The notes beneath the pieces are model-generated. The model did no database searches and had not been told where the DNA came from. It saw only the letters and a list, made by a program, of their open reading frames with translations. Made by a program: the position numbers and the translations under genes. Source: Pseudomonas sp. HMWF032 (lineage in GTDB: Bacteria > Pseudomonadota > Gammaproteobacteria > Pseudomonadales > Pseudomonadaceae). Taken from it: a DNA stretch of 64,000 nt. How positions within the stretch are numbered: position 1 is the first letter of the stretch; the number at the start of each line of letters is the position of its first letter. The stretch spans positions 1 to 64,000 of the forward strand of contig NZ_QAIG01000013.1 of NCBI RefSeq assembly GCF_003060885.1, written 5' to 3'. Of the stretch, positions 35,493 through 43,659 are shown one piece after another.

Positions 35493-36785
35493 TTACTCGG
35501 CGGCAACCCCTTTCAGGTAAGGCGCTGGCGCCGCGCCAAGGTTGTTGAGCACGCGCTCGCTGTACCAGTCGATAAAGTTGACCACGCCAAACTCGTAGGT
35601 CTTCGAGTACGGGCCGGGCTGGTAGGCGGTGGAGTTGATGCCACGCTGGTTTTCTTCGGCCAGGCGACGGTCCTGGTCGTTGGTCGCGTCCCACACCTGG
35701 CGCAGGCGGGCCACGTCGTAATCGACACCTTCCACGGCATCCTTGTGCACCAGCCATTTGGTGGTGACCATGGTTTCCTGGGCGCTGATCGGCCAGACGG
35801 TGAAGACAATCATGTGATCGCCCATGCAGTGGTTCCACGAGTGCGGCAGGTGCAGGATGCGCATCGAGCCGAGGTCCGGGTCGGTGATGCGGCCCATCAG
35901 TTTCTTGCAGCCTTGCTTGCCGTCCATGGTCATCGACACAGTGCCCTTGAGCAACGGCATGCGCACGATGCGGTTGCGCAGACCGAAGCTGGAATGGGCG
36001 TAGGGAATGTTGTCTTTGTCCCAGCGCCCCGTGCATTCGGCCACCTGATCCTTGAACGCCTGAGTGGCGCGCGGGTCGGTGACGTCATCCCACTCCAACA
36101 AGGTATTGAGCAGTTCCGGGTGCGAACCGTTGCAGTGGTAGCACTCGCGGTTGTTCTCCATCACCAGCTTCCAGTTGGCTTTTTCCATCAAGGTGGTTTG
36201 CACCGCCACCTTGGTGTTTTCCATGTCGTAGGGCTCCATATAGTGAGCCAGGGTGCTGAGGAATTCGTCGATGGCCGGCGGGTTCTCCGCCAGGGAGATA
36301 AAGATATAGCCGCCTGCCACCTTGCAGTTGACCGGTTTCAGGCTGTAGTCCTTGAGGTCGAAATCCGCGCCCATTTCGGTGCCGGCGAACAGCAGGCGAC
36401 CGTCAAGTTCGTAGGTCCACTGGTGATAAGGACAGACCAGCTTGGCCACCTTGCCTTTGTCACTGGTGCACAGACGCGAACCCCGGTGACGACACACGTT
36501 ATGGAACGCATGCACCACGCCATCGGCACCGCGAATCACCATGATCGGGTTGTCGCCAATCTGCAGGGTGAGGAAGTTGCCCTTGGCCGGGATCTCGCAG
36601 GTCATGCCGGCGATCAGCCATTCCTTGTGGAAGATCTCCTGCATGTCGATCTTGAACAGGCGCTCATCGCTGTAGAAGGGTTGCGGCAGCGAGAAGGTGC
36701 GCTCGCGGCTTTGCAGCATTTCGGCGGTGGCCTTGCGTGCGGGCTCCAGCGGGTCGCCCAGGCTCAGGGGGGAAGTGACGTCCAT
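35493..36785 (-). CDS. gbcA: Glycine betaine monooxygenase oxygenase subunit GbcA
   Basis: 430 residues. Rieske 2Fe-2S centre: 'CRHRGSRLCTSDKGKV' and 'LVCPYHQWTYELDG' give C-X-H-X16-C-X2-H (about residues 95-120). Mononuclear iron site 'NNRECYHCNGSHPELL' (His pair about 212-217). Member of the ring-hydroxylating oxygenase alpha superfamily acting on quaternary amines. With GbcB it demethylates glycine betaine to dimethylglycine and formaldehyde using O2 and NADH. Divergent from gbcB. Confidence 0.96.
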   Translation of the reverse strand: MDVTSPLSLGDPLEPARKATAEMLQSRERTFSLPQPFYSDERLFKIDMQEIFHKEWLIAGMTCEIPAKGNFLTLQIGDNPIMVIRGADGVVHAFHNVCRHRGSRLCTSDKGKVAKLVCPYHQWTYELDGRLLFAGTEMGADFDLKDYSLKPVNCKVAGGYIFISLAENPPAIDEFLSTLAHYMEPYDMENTKVAVQTTLMEKANWKLVMENNRECYHCNGSHPELLNTLLEWDDVTDPRATQAFKDQVAECTGRWDKDNIPYAHSSFGLRNRIVRMPLLKGTVSMTMDGKQGCKKLMGRITDPDLGSMRILHLPHSWNHCMGDHMIVFTVWPISAQETMVTTKWLVHKDAVEGVDYDVARLRQVWDATNDQDRRLAEENQRGINSTAYQPGPYSKTYEFGVVNFIDWYSERVLNNLGAAPAPYLKGVAAE

Positions 36786-37044
36786 CGGTTACTCCTCAAT
36801 GGCCGTCGCCTGCGACGACGGCCGTAAAAGTGGCTAATTCAGCAGGGGTCTGCTGACCCTCACGCAAGGTGGCGGCATGGCCCCGCTCGGCGCCTGCCGA
36901 GGGCGCGTGCGTGATCGGGGCATTCGCTCTTAACCTTATAATTCGGCTGGTTTTCAGTGTGGCGCTGAGGCAGGGCCAAACCTTATCCATGGACGACATG
37001 GTCACATCCGTTTCCGACGCGACACACCCCGCACCATGGGCCAG

Positions 37045-37069
37045 GTCGCGATAAGCATGTAAATGTCGC
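37045..37069 (+). promoter_or_regulatory. Direct repeat GTCGC-N15-GTCGC in the gbcA/gbcB gap
   Basis: Two GTCGC words start exactly 20 bp apart (two helical turns), 84-108 bases before gbcB. Such spacing suits an AraC-family activator bound as a dimer, here most likely GbdR. A GCGAC word (37019-37023) in the other orientation may serve gbcA. The remainder of the 367-base gap shows nothing else clear. Confidence 0.45.
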
Positions 37070-37152
37070 TGACAGATAAATGAGCGCGTCGGTCGATGCG
37101 CACAATCGATTTCAACAGGCCTGCCAACGGGCCGCTGTGCGCGAGAAAAGCC

Positions 37153-38253
37153 ATGTCCAACGACTTCCTCAACCCCGTCACCACACAGACTTGGAGCAAT
37201 GGCCGCCATTTGGTGCGCTGCGTCAAAGTCATCCAGGAAACCTGGGACGTGCGCACCTTCTGCTTTATGGCCGACCAGCCGGTGTTGTTCTTCTTCAAGC
37301 CGGGGCAGTTCGTCACCCTGGAACTGGAAATCGAAGGCCAGCCGGTGATGCGCTCCTACACCATCTCCAGCTCGCCGTCGGTGCCCTACAGTTTCTCCAT
37401 CACCATCAAGCGCGTGCCCGGCGGCAAGGTTTCCAACTGGCTGCATGACAATCTGCAGGAAGGTCAGGAACTGCCGGTACACGGCCCGGTCGGGCTGTTC
37501 AATGCCATCGATTTCCCCGCCGAGAAGGTGCTTTACCTTAGCGGCGGCGTCGGCATCACGCCGGTGATGTCGATGGCGCGCTGGTTCTACGACACCAACG
37601 CCAATGTCGACATGGTGTTCGTGCACAGCGCACGCTCGCCGAAGGACATCATCTACCACCGCGAGCTGGAACACATGGCCGCGCGGATCAGCAACTTCAG
37701 CCTGCACCTGATCTGTGAAAAGCACGGCCTGGGCGAGGCCTGGGCCGGTTATCGCGGCTACCTCAACCAGAAGATGCTCGAGCTGATTGCCCCGGATTAT
37801 CTCGAGCGGGAAATCTTCTGCTGCGGCCCGACGCCCTACATGAGCGCGGTCAAGCGCCTGCTTGAAGCCAACCAGTTCGACATGGCGCATTACCACGAAG
37901 AGGCCTTCGGCCCGACACCGCCCGAGGTGCGTGCCGAGGTCAAGGAACTGGCTGCAGAAGCTGCCGTAGCGCCCCCCGTACCCGCCGCCGAACAGCATCA
38001 GGTGGCGTTCACCAGCACCGGCAAGAGCATCCGCGTCGACCCGGGCGAAACCGTCCACGCCGCCGCCGCCAAACTTGGCCTGCACATCCCCAAAGCCTGC
38101 GGCATGGGCATCTGCGGCACCTGCAAAGTGCTGAAAACCGCCGGCGAAGTGAGCATGGAACACAACGGCGGCATTACCGACGACGACGTCGCTGAGGGTT
38201 ACATCCTCTCCTGCTGCAGCGTGCCGCAGGGCGATGTGGCGATCGAGTACTGA
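37153..38253 (+). CDS. gbcB: Glycine betaine monooxygenase reductase subunit GbcB
   Basis: 366 residues from ATG 37153 ('MSNDFLNPVTTQTW'), the family start and length; the frame also opens at 37096. FAD domain 'MRSYTISSSPSVPYSFSI', NAD domain 'YLSGGVGITPVMSMARW', and a C-terminal plant-type 2Fe-2S ferredoxin (about 285-366) with 'ACGMGICGTCKV' and the fourth Cys in 'YILSCCSVP'. Passes electrons from NADH to GbcA. Ends in its own terminator. Confidence 0.95.
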   Translation: MSNDFLNPVTTQTWSNGRHLVRCVKVIQETWDVRTFCFMADQPVLFFFKPGQFVTLELEIEGQPVMRSYTISSSPSVPYSFSITIKRVPGGKVSNWLHDNLQEGQELPVHGPVGLFNAIDFPAEKVLYLSGGVGITPVMSMARWFYDTNANVDMVFVHSARSPKDIIYHRELEHMAARISNFSLHLICEKHGLGEAWAGYRGYLNQKMLELIAPDYLEREIFCCGPTPYMSAVKRLLEANQFDMAHYHEEAFGPTPPEVRAEVKELAAEAAVAPPVPAAEQHQVAFTSTGKSIRVDPGETVHAAAAKLGLHIPKACGMGICGTCKVLKTAGEVSMEHNGGITDDDVAEGYILSCCSVPQGDVAIEY

Positions 38254-38284
38254 GCAACGCGTATCGACCACCACGCATGCAGCA

Positions 38285-38325
38285 AAACGCCGCACTCGCC
38301 TTCAAGGCCAGTGCGGCGTTTTTGT
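38285..38325 (+). terminator. Intrinsic terminator of gbcB
   Basis: AACGCCGCACT, a loop, AGTGCGGCGTT and TTTGTTTT, 30 bases after the stop. Confidence 0.92.
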
Positions 38326-38331
38326 TTTGTG

Positions 38332-38403
38332 GGAGGGGCTGGGCGGCACTCCGCTTTAGCCGCGACGAGCGATTAAAAGCTCGCCGCTAAAGCGCCTCCC
38401 ACC
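38332..38403. repeat. REP-like palindrome after gbcB
   Basis: GTGGGAGGGGCTGGGCGGCA and CTTTAGCCGCGACGAGC mirrored by GCTCGCCGCTAAAGCGCCTCCCAC. Same family as at 15570 and 18074. Confidence 0.8.
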
Positions 38404-38439
38404 CTACGCTCTCGACTCAGAACCTCAAGTTCTCGCGAG

Positions 38440-38638
38440 CTAGAGCCATACAAGGCGCTACGTTAGTAACAGCCTCCGGCGGGTCAAAACAGGCGAGGAG
38501 CGGAGTGTACTTTTGTACATGAGCATTACTCGTTTCACTCGCCCTTCGGATCGCGCTAAAGCGCGTTAGCCACAAGCGGCTTTCCGAGTCTGTTTTTAAC
38601 GCCGTAGGGCCGACGCGCAGCAGATCGTAAACAGACTC
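38440..38638. repeat. Intergenic palindromic element between gbcB and gbdR
   Basis: Contains GCGAGGAGCGGAGTGTAC, TTTTGTACATGAGCATTACTCG (38503-38532), a recurrent Pseudomonas intergenic sequence, and an outer inverted repeat GAGTCTGTTT (38586-38595) / AAACAGACTC (38629-38638) that abuts the gbdR stop codon and may act as its terminator. A related copy lies at 43100-43225. The 385-base gap is filled by this, the REP and the gbcB terminator. Confidence 0.6.
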
Positions 38639-39742
38639 TTAAAGCCTGACGCTGGCAAACGTCGACTCCCCCTGCGCACGCGTCAACGCGGCCATGGCCG
38701 AGGACGTTGAAGGGCGCATCAGGTCTTCCGGCATCGGCAGCAGTGCCACCACATTACTGCCCTGCTGACCGGCGCGCTCGTCGCGGGGCGGGATGCCGAA
38801 GTATTCGCGGTAGCACTTGGAGAAATGCGGGGTGGAGACAAAGCCGCACACCGAGGCCACTTCGATGATCGACATGCTGGTCTGCTTGAGCAGCTGCCGC
38901 GCACGGATCAGCCGCAGCTTGAGGTAGTAGCGCGACGGCGAGCAGTGCAGGTATTTCTGGAACAGGCGCTCCAGCTGGCGGCGCGACACATCGACATACA
39001 GCGCCAGCTGATCGAGGTCGATCGGCTCCTCCAGGTTGGCTTCCATCAGCGCAACGATTTCCTGCAGCTTCGGCTGGTTGGTGCCGAGCATGTGCTTGAG
39101 CGGCACGCGCTGGTGATCCTGCTCGTTGCGGATGCGTTCGTAGATAAACATCTCGGAGATCGCCGCTGCCAGTTCGCGGCCATGCTCGCGGCCGATCACG
39201 TGCAGCATCATGTCCATCGGTGCGGTGCCGCCGGAGCTGGTGTGGCGGTTGCGGTCAATCGAGAACAGGCGGGTACTGACGCCGGCGCGGGGGAAGGCTT
39301 CCTGCATCGAGGCCAAACACTCCCAGTGCACGCTGCAATCGAAACCGTCGAGCAGCCCGGCCTTGGCCAGCGCCCAGCTGCCGGTGCACACCGCGCCCAG
39401 TTGTGCACCATGACGCGCCTGGCTCTGCAACCACTGCACATGCTCGCGGGTGACGCTGTGCTGGATGTCCACGCCACCGCAGACGATCACTGCATCCAGG
39501 CGCGGCGCGTTGCTCAGGCCTGCGTCCGGGGTAATCTGCAGACCATCACTGGCGCAGACGGGTTGACCGCTCTGGCTGAGGGTGTGCCAACGGTAAAGCT
39601 CCTTGCCGGACAGCTGGTTGGCCATGCGCAGCGGCTCGACGGCCGACGCCAGGGAAATCAGGGTGAAGTTGTCGAGCAGGAGAAAGCCGATGGATTGCGG
39701 AGCACGGCTCTGGGGTTGTGCCCCTTGAGTGAACTGTGACAT
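38639..39742 (-). CDS. gbdR: AraC-family activator GbdR of betaine catabolism
   Basis: 367 residues from ATG 39742 ('MSQFTQGAQPQSRAPQS'), the family start. N-terminal DJ-1/PfpI (GATase1-like) domain (about 20-200) with the elbow 'GAVCTGSWALAKAGLLDGF', and a C-terminal AraC double helix-turn-helix (about 235-335) with 'LDQLALYVDVSRRQLERLFQKYL' and 'ISPSATANTS'-type ending replaced here by 'HFSKCYREYFGIPPRDERA'. Senses glycine betaine and dimethylglycine and activates gbc, dgc, sox, cbc and plc genes in P. aeruginosa. Encoded between gbcB and sdaB. Confidence 0.95.
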   Translation of the reverse strand: MSQFTQGAQPQSRAPQSIGFLLLDNFTLISLASAVEPLRMANQLSGKELYRWHTLSQSGQPVCASDGLQITPDAGLSNAPRLDAVIVCGGVDIQHSVTREHVQWLQSQARHGAQLGAVCTGSWALAKAGLLDGFDCSVHWECLASMQEAFPRAGVSTRLFSIDRNRHTSSGGTAPMDMMLHVIGREHGRELAAAISEMFIYERIRNEQDHQRVPLKHMLGTNQPKLQEIVALMEANLEEPIDLDQLALYVDVSRRQLERLFQKYLHCSPSRYYLKLRLIRARQLLKQTSMSIIEVASVCGFVSTPHFSKCYREYFGIPPRDERAGQQGSNVVALLPMPEDLMRPSTSSAMAALTRAQGESTFASVRL

Positions 39743-39866
39743 CAGGTAAACCCTCACGCGAAGCAAAGCACGGTAGTGAGCCCCTCTGTAGGGTGGCTCT
39801 TCTTATGATTCTGGGACTGCATGGCACCAGACTGACAGGCTGCATAACGCAAAGGCCGTGCCTAAA

Positions 39867-39887
39867 TTGATTGGGCGTTCAATTAAA
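39867..39887. promoter_or_regulatory. BetI-type operator upstream of gbdR
   Basis: ATTGATTGGGCGTTCAATTA lies 125 bases before the gbdR start. From memory, the E. coli BetI operator is TTGATTGGACGTTCAAT followed by ATAA, which differs at about three of 21 positions. This would place the betaine activator under the choline-responsive repressor BetI, also encoded in this window. No such site was found upstream of betI. Confidence 0.5.
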
Positions 39888-40127
39888 AATATCAGCCGTT
39901 ACCCAAGGCTAGTGCCACTAGGCGTTGGCAGGAGCGACAGAAGCATTCTGATTACGACCGTAAACGCCCGGTCGGCGGGCGCTTGAGCATTTCGGTAGCA
40001 CTGCCGAGCAGGTGCTTTGTCACCCCGCTACGCAGAGTAAAAACAGTGCGGTAACGGACCAACGGTCAGGCCGTATTCAGCAGCGCTGCATTGCCCTTTT
40101 CCGCCGCGCCGAACAGCCACGCACCAT

Positions 40128-40188
40128 AATTGAGCGCGACACGCTGTACGCACTCAATTGGACACGCCGCCCTCGCCGCGAGGGCGGC
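40128..40188 (-). terminator. Stem-loops after sdaB
   Basis: GCCGCCCTCG-CCG-CGAGGGCGGC (40166-40188) starts 15 bases after the sdaB stop, followed by AATTGAG/CTCAATT arms (40128-40159). There is no strong T run, so the call is tentative. The rest of the 461-base gbdR-sdaB gap holds the gbdR promoter region. Confidence 0.45.
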
Positions 40189-40203
40189 CGCAGAATCACC
40201 GCC

Positions 40204-41583
40204 TCAGCATTCCACCGCGCTCACTGCCAGCCCGCCGCGCGAGGTTTCCTTGTACTTGTCATGCATGTCGGCGCCGGTGTCGCGCATGGTACGGATCACC
40301 CGATCCAGCGAGATAAAGTGCTCACCGTCGCCGCGCAGGGCCATCTGCGCGGCGTTGATTGCCTTCACTGCAGCAATCGCGTTGCGCTCGATGCATGGCA
40401 CCTGCACCAGACCACCGACCGGGTCGCAGGTCAGGCCAAGGTTGTGCTCCAGGCCGATCTCGGCGGCGTTCTCCACCTGACCCGGCGTCGCACCGAGAAT
40501 TTCCGCCAACCCGGCCGCCGCCATGGCGCAGGCTGAACCAACCTCACCCTGACAACCGACTTCTGCGCCGGAGATGGATGCGTTTTTCTTGCACAGAATG
40601 CCGATGGCCGCTGCTGCCAGCAGGTAGTCGACCACATGGGCCTCACTGACCGCCGGACTGAAGCGCACGTAATAATGCAGCACGGCCGGAATGATCCCGG
40701 CCGCACCATTGGTCGGCGCGGTGACCATGCGCCCGCCGGCGGCGTTTTCCTCATTCACCGCCAGGGCAAACAGGTTGACCCACTCCATGCCGCTGAGCGT
40801 GGAGCCGATCACGTTGGGTTTACTCATTTCCTGCAAGCTGCGGTGCAGCTTGGCAGCGCGGCGTTTGACGTTGAGTCCGCCGGGCAAGATGCCCTCATGC
40901 TTCAGGCCCTGCTCGACGCAGTCACGCATCGCCTGCCACAGGCGCATCAGCCCGCTGCGGATCTCCGCCTCACTGCGCCAGGCTTTTTCATTGGCCATCA
41001 TCAGTTCGGAGACGCGCAGACCGTGCTGCTGGCAGAGCTGTAACAGTTGCTCAGCGCTATCGAAGTCGTACGGCAACGCGGTGTGATCCTGATCCAGTTG
41101 GCCGCTGGCGGCCTGCTCGGCGTCCACCACAAAACCGCCGCCCACCGAGTAATAGGTGTTTTCGTGCAGCAGGTTGCCATCGGCGGCAAAGGCACTGAGG
41201 GTCATGGCGTTGGGGTGATAGGGCAGGTTTTCGTCGAGCAGCAGCATGTCACGCGCCCAGTCGAAGGCGATGCTGACGCGCCCGCCAAGTAACAATTGGC
41301 CGCTGGCCAACAGGTCCGCAATACGTGGTTCGATCGTGCTCGGATCGACCAGATCTGGCCACTCGCCCATCAGCCCCATGATCACCGCGCGGTCGCTGCC
41401 ATGGCCAACACCGGTGGCCGACAGCGAACCATACAGGCGTACCTGCAAGCGTGCCGTGCGCTCCAGCAGGCGCCGCTCGCCCAGTGCAGCGCTGAACAGC
41501 GCCGCCGCCCGCATCGGCCCGACGGTATGCGAACTGGACGGCCCGATGCCGATCTTGAACAAGTCAAACACGCTGATAGCCAC
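40204..41583 (-). CDS. sdaB: L-serine ammonia-lyase SdaB
   Basis: 459 residues from GTG 41583, chosen because AGGAG lies just upstream and 'VAISVFDLFKIGIGPSSSHTVGPMRAA' then starts as in the family. Single-chain iron-sulphur L-serine dehydratase: beta domain (about 1-160) and alpha domain (about 185-455) with cluster cysteines in 'GILCKKNASISGAEVGCQGEVGSACAM' and 'LGLTCDPVGGLVQVPCIERNA'. Converts serine to pyruvate and ammonia, the exit step of betaine carbon. Divergent from the first binding-protein gene. Confidence 0.95.
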   Translation of the reverse strand: MAISVFDLFKIGIGPSSSHTVGPMRAAALFSAALGERRLLERTARLQVRLYGSLSATGVGHGSDRAVIMGLMGEWPDLVDPSTIEPRIADLLASGQLLLGGRVSIAFDWARDMLLLDENLPYHPNAMTLSAFAADGNLLHENTYYSVGGGFVVDAEQAASGQLDQDHTALPYDFDSAEQLLQLCQQHGLRVSELMMANEKAWRSEAEIRSGLMRLWQAMRDCVEQGLKHEGILPGGLNVKRRAAKLHRSLQEMSKPNVIGSTLSGMEWVNLFALAVNEENAAGGRMVTAPTNGAAGIIPAVLHYYVRFSPAVSEAHVVDYLLAAAAIGILCKKNASISGAEVGCQGEVGSACAMAAAGLAEILGATPGQVENAAEIGLEHNLGLTCDPVGGLVQVPCIERNAIAAVKAINAAQMALRGDGEHFISLDRVIRTMRDTGADMHDKYKETSRGGLAVSAVEC

Positions 41584-41919
41584 GACACTCTCCTGCACTG
41601 ATGCTACGTACAGGCCATGATCAGGATTTCGCTAGCAGGCCGTCACCTCACACCGACCCGCCCATGCCTAAATCCGTCAGCGCACCTGCCACATGGCGAG
41701 CGGTCGCAGCGCCGCTAACAGCTTCCCACCTTCAACCGCCGCCGCAGCCAATCACGACAGCAGCGTTCTAGTTGCGACTTCACGCATAGGCAGCGGAGGA
41801 AATCTGTCGGCATGATCGCCGCGCCCATGGACCGGCAAGCCGCTGCTCGCCCTGCCCACCCCGTGGCCGACTGCATGCCTTCACAGGCGCGCCCTGCCAC
41901 CGTAATCGGGAGAGGCTTG

Positions 41920-42861
41920 ATGACACTGAATATGCGCGGCTGCCTGCTGGCGGCTGCTCTGAGCACACCACTCATGGCCCAGGCCGTGGAACCGGCGCAA
42001 TGCGACGTGATCCGCTTCGCCGATGTCGGCTGGACCGACATCACCGTGACCACCGCCGTCACCCGCCAGGTACTCAGCGACCTTGGCTACCGCACCCAGG
42101 TTAAACGCCTGTCCGTGCCGGACACCTACCAGGCCATGCAGGATGGCAAGATCGATGTATTCCTCGGCAACTGGATGCCGAGCATGGAAAACGACATCAA
42201 GCCCTACGCCGCCAACGGCTCGGTAAAGACACTCGGCGCCAACCTTATCGGTGCCAAATACACCCTGGCGGTGAATCAGGCGGCCTATGACGGCGGCGTA
42301 AAAAACTTCGCCGATCTTGCGCGCTTCAGTAAAGAATTGGGCAACAAGGTGTACGGTATCGAACCGGGCAACGACGGCAACAAGCTGATCCAGCAGATGA
42401 TCGACAAGAACGCGTTCGGCCTGCAAGGCTTCAGCCTGGTGGAATCCAGCGAGAACGGCATGCTGGCCCAGGTCAAACGCGCTGAGCACCTCAAACAGTG
42501 GGTGGTGTTTCTCGGCTGGGCGCCGCACCCGATGAACAACCAGTTGCAACTGTATTACCTGGATGGTGGCGATGAGTTCTTCGGCCCCAATTATGGCGGC
42601 GCCACGGTCTACACCAATGTGCGTGCCGGCCTTGGCGAGCAGTGCCCGAACGTAATCCGACTGCTGCAGAACCTGCGTTTCAGCCTGGAGATGGAAAGCC
42701 ACCTGATGGGCGCGATCCTGAATAAGAACACCAACCCGCGGCGCGAGGCCAAAGCCTGGCTGAAGGCCAATCCGCAGGTGCTGGCCAGCTGGCTGCAGGG
42801 CGTCAAACAACGCGACGGACAACTGCCCAAAGCGCCGCCGAGCCTTGCCGCAAATGACTGA
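41920..42861 (+). CDS. Quaternary-amine ABC transporter substrate-binding protein (first copy)
   Basis: 313 residues from ATG 41920 (GGGAGAGG upstream); signal peptide about 1-22 ('LLAAALSTPLMAQAVEPAQ'). OpuAC/ChoX-like fold: 'VIRFADVGWTDITVTTAVTRQVL', 'DVFLGNWMPSMENDIKPY' and 'VVFLGWAPHPMNNQLQLYYLDGG' with the Trp cage residues. Similar throughout to the CbcX copy at 45772. Probably binds choline, betaine or carnitine and delivers it to CbcVW. No permease or ATPase gene follows directly. Its 336-base divergent gap with sdaB holds GGTCGC at 41702. Confidence 0.9.
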   Translation: MTLNMRGCLLAAALSTPLMAQAVEPAQCDVIRFADVGWTDITVTTAVTRQVLSDLGYRTQVKRLSVPDTYQAMQDGKIDVFLGNWMPSMENDIKPYAANGSVKTLGANLIGAKYTLAVNQAAYDGGVKNFADLARFSKELGNKVYGIEPGNDGNKLIQQMIDKNAFGLQGFSLVESSENGMLAQVKRAEHLKQWVVFLGWAPHPMNNQLQLYYLDGGDEFFGPNYGGATVYTNVRAGLGEQCPNVIRLLQNLRFSLEMESHLMGAILNKNTNPRREAKAWLKANPQVLASWLQGVKQRDGQLPKAPPSLAAND

Positions 42862-42998
42862 TTTACAGTTTTCTCGATCACGCCACAGCCCACGGGTCAT
42901 CCTGGTTGTGGCCGACTCAACGATGGCAAACCAGACCCGGCGCGGCTTGCAGCCTTGGCCAGGGGGCAAAAAAGTCTGTTATGGTTTTTAAAGCGTCT

Positions 42999-43041
42999 GT
43001 CGCCGCGCAACACGTCAGGGTCGCAAACCGACAATTGCGAC
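42999..43041 (+). promoter_or_regulatory. GTCGC repeats and dyad upstream of cbcV
   Basis: GTCGC at 42999 and 43020 (21 bp apart), and GTCGCAA-N8-TTGCGAC (43020-43041), the same half-site words as between glyA and ltaE in the other arrangement. Candidate GbdR site, but it lies about 620 bases before cbcV. Confidence 0.45.
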
Positions 43042-43099
43042 AGGCCGAAGACTATATCGTTGAGTCAGCCGATTTCGTCGCTGTCAGATTCCGGCAGGT

Positions 43100-43225
43100 T
43101 GTTGAAACGTAGCGAGCGAAGGTTAGGCAAGGCGGAATCAGCCGAGAAAGTGGAGTGTACGAGTTGTACATGAACATTTTGAGGCTGAATCCAACGCCCT
43201 ATAACCGAGCGCAGTAGTTTCAGTA
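43100..43225. repeat. Intergenic palindromic element in the cbcV leader
   Basis: GTTGAAACGTAGCGAGCG ... GTGTACGAGTTGTACATGAAC ... GGCTGAATCCAACGCC ... AGTAGTTTCAG. Inner arms GGCGGAATCAGCC/GGCTGAATCC and a TGTAC/GTACA core. Related to the element at 38440-38638. The remaining leader (43226-43659) contains no gene I can support. Confidence 0.6.
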
Positions 43226-43659
43226 GCTTGCCGCAGAGTCGACAGACCGGGCGCCCACAGCCCCGGACCGAAGAATATATAAGTGCTGGCTTGTCCCAAA
43301 CGGGCGCCAGCCCAACAAGAAATTTCGGATGTACGCGCACCTCGGGTCGAGGTGTGTAAAACCCAAGGATGGGGCTTCGTAACACTGCCAGAGGGTTTGG
43401 AACGCGGTTTGCAGCACGACACAGCAAGGTTGACTCGACAGTACGCCCTCTTAGCGTCCATTGCCCGCAAGGCAACTGGAGCGCTGCAGCGGTTGTGCCT
43501 GAGCGCCCCGAATGTGTTGCGCGGCAAGGCACGGCCCCAACCCCGGAACCCAGTAAACCCACACAGGCAAGAACAGTCGGCATCACCGTACGTACGCCAG
43601 CTGGCGTAGGCGCGGTTCCGCAGCACTGATCTGGATGTCTACTGAAGGGGAATCATCCC

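Noticed and set aside
43065..43586. 173-codon minus-strand frame in the cbcV leader
   Set aside because: Crosses the palindromic element, no ribosome site, no recognisable domain or hydrophobic pattern.
43226..43659. Riboswitch in the cbcV leader
   Set aside because: No known riboswitch core recognised; only short unconnected stems.
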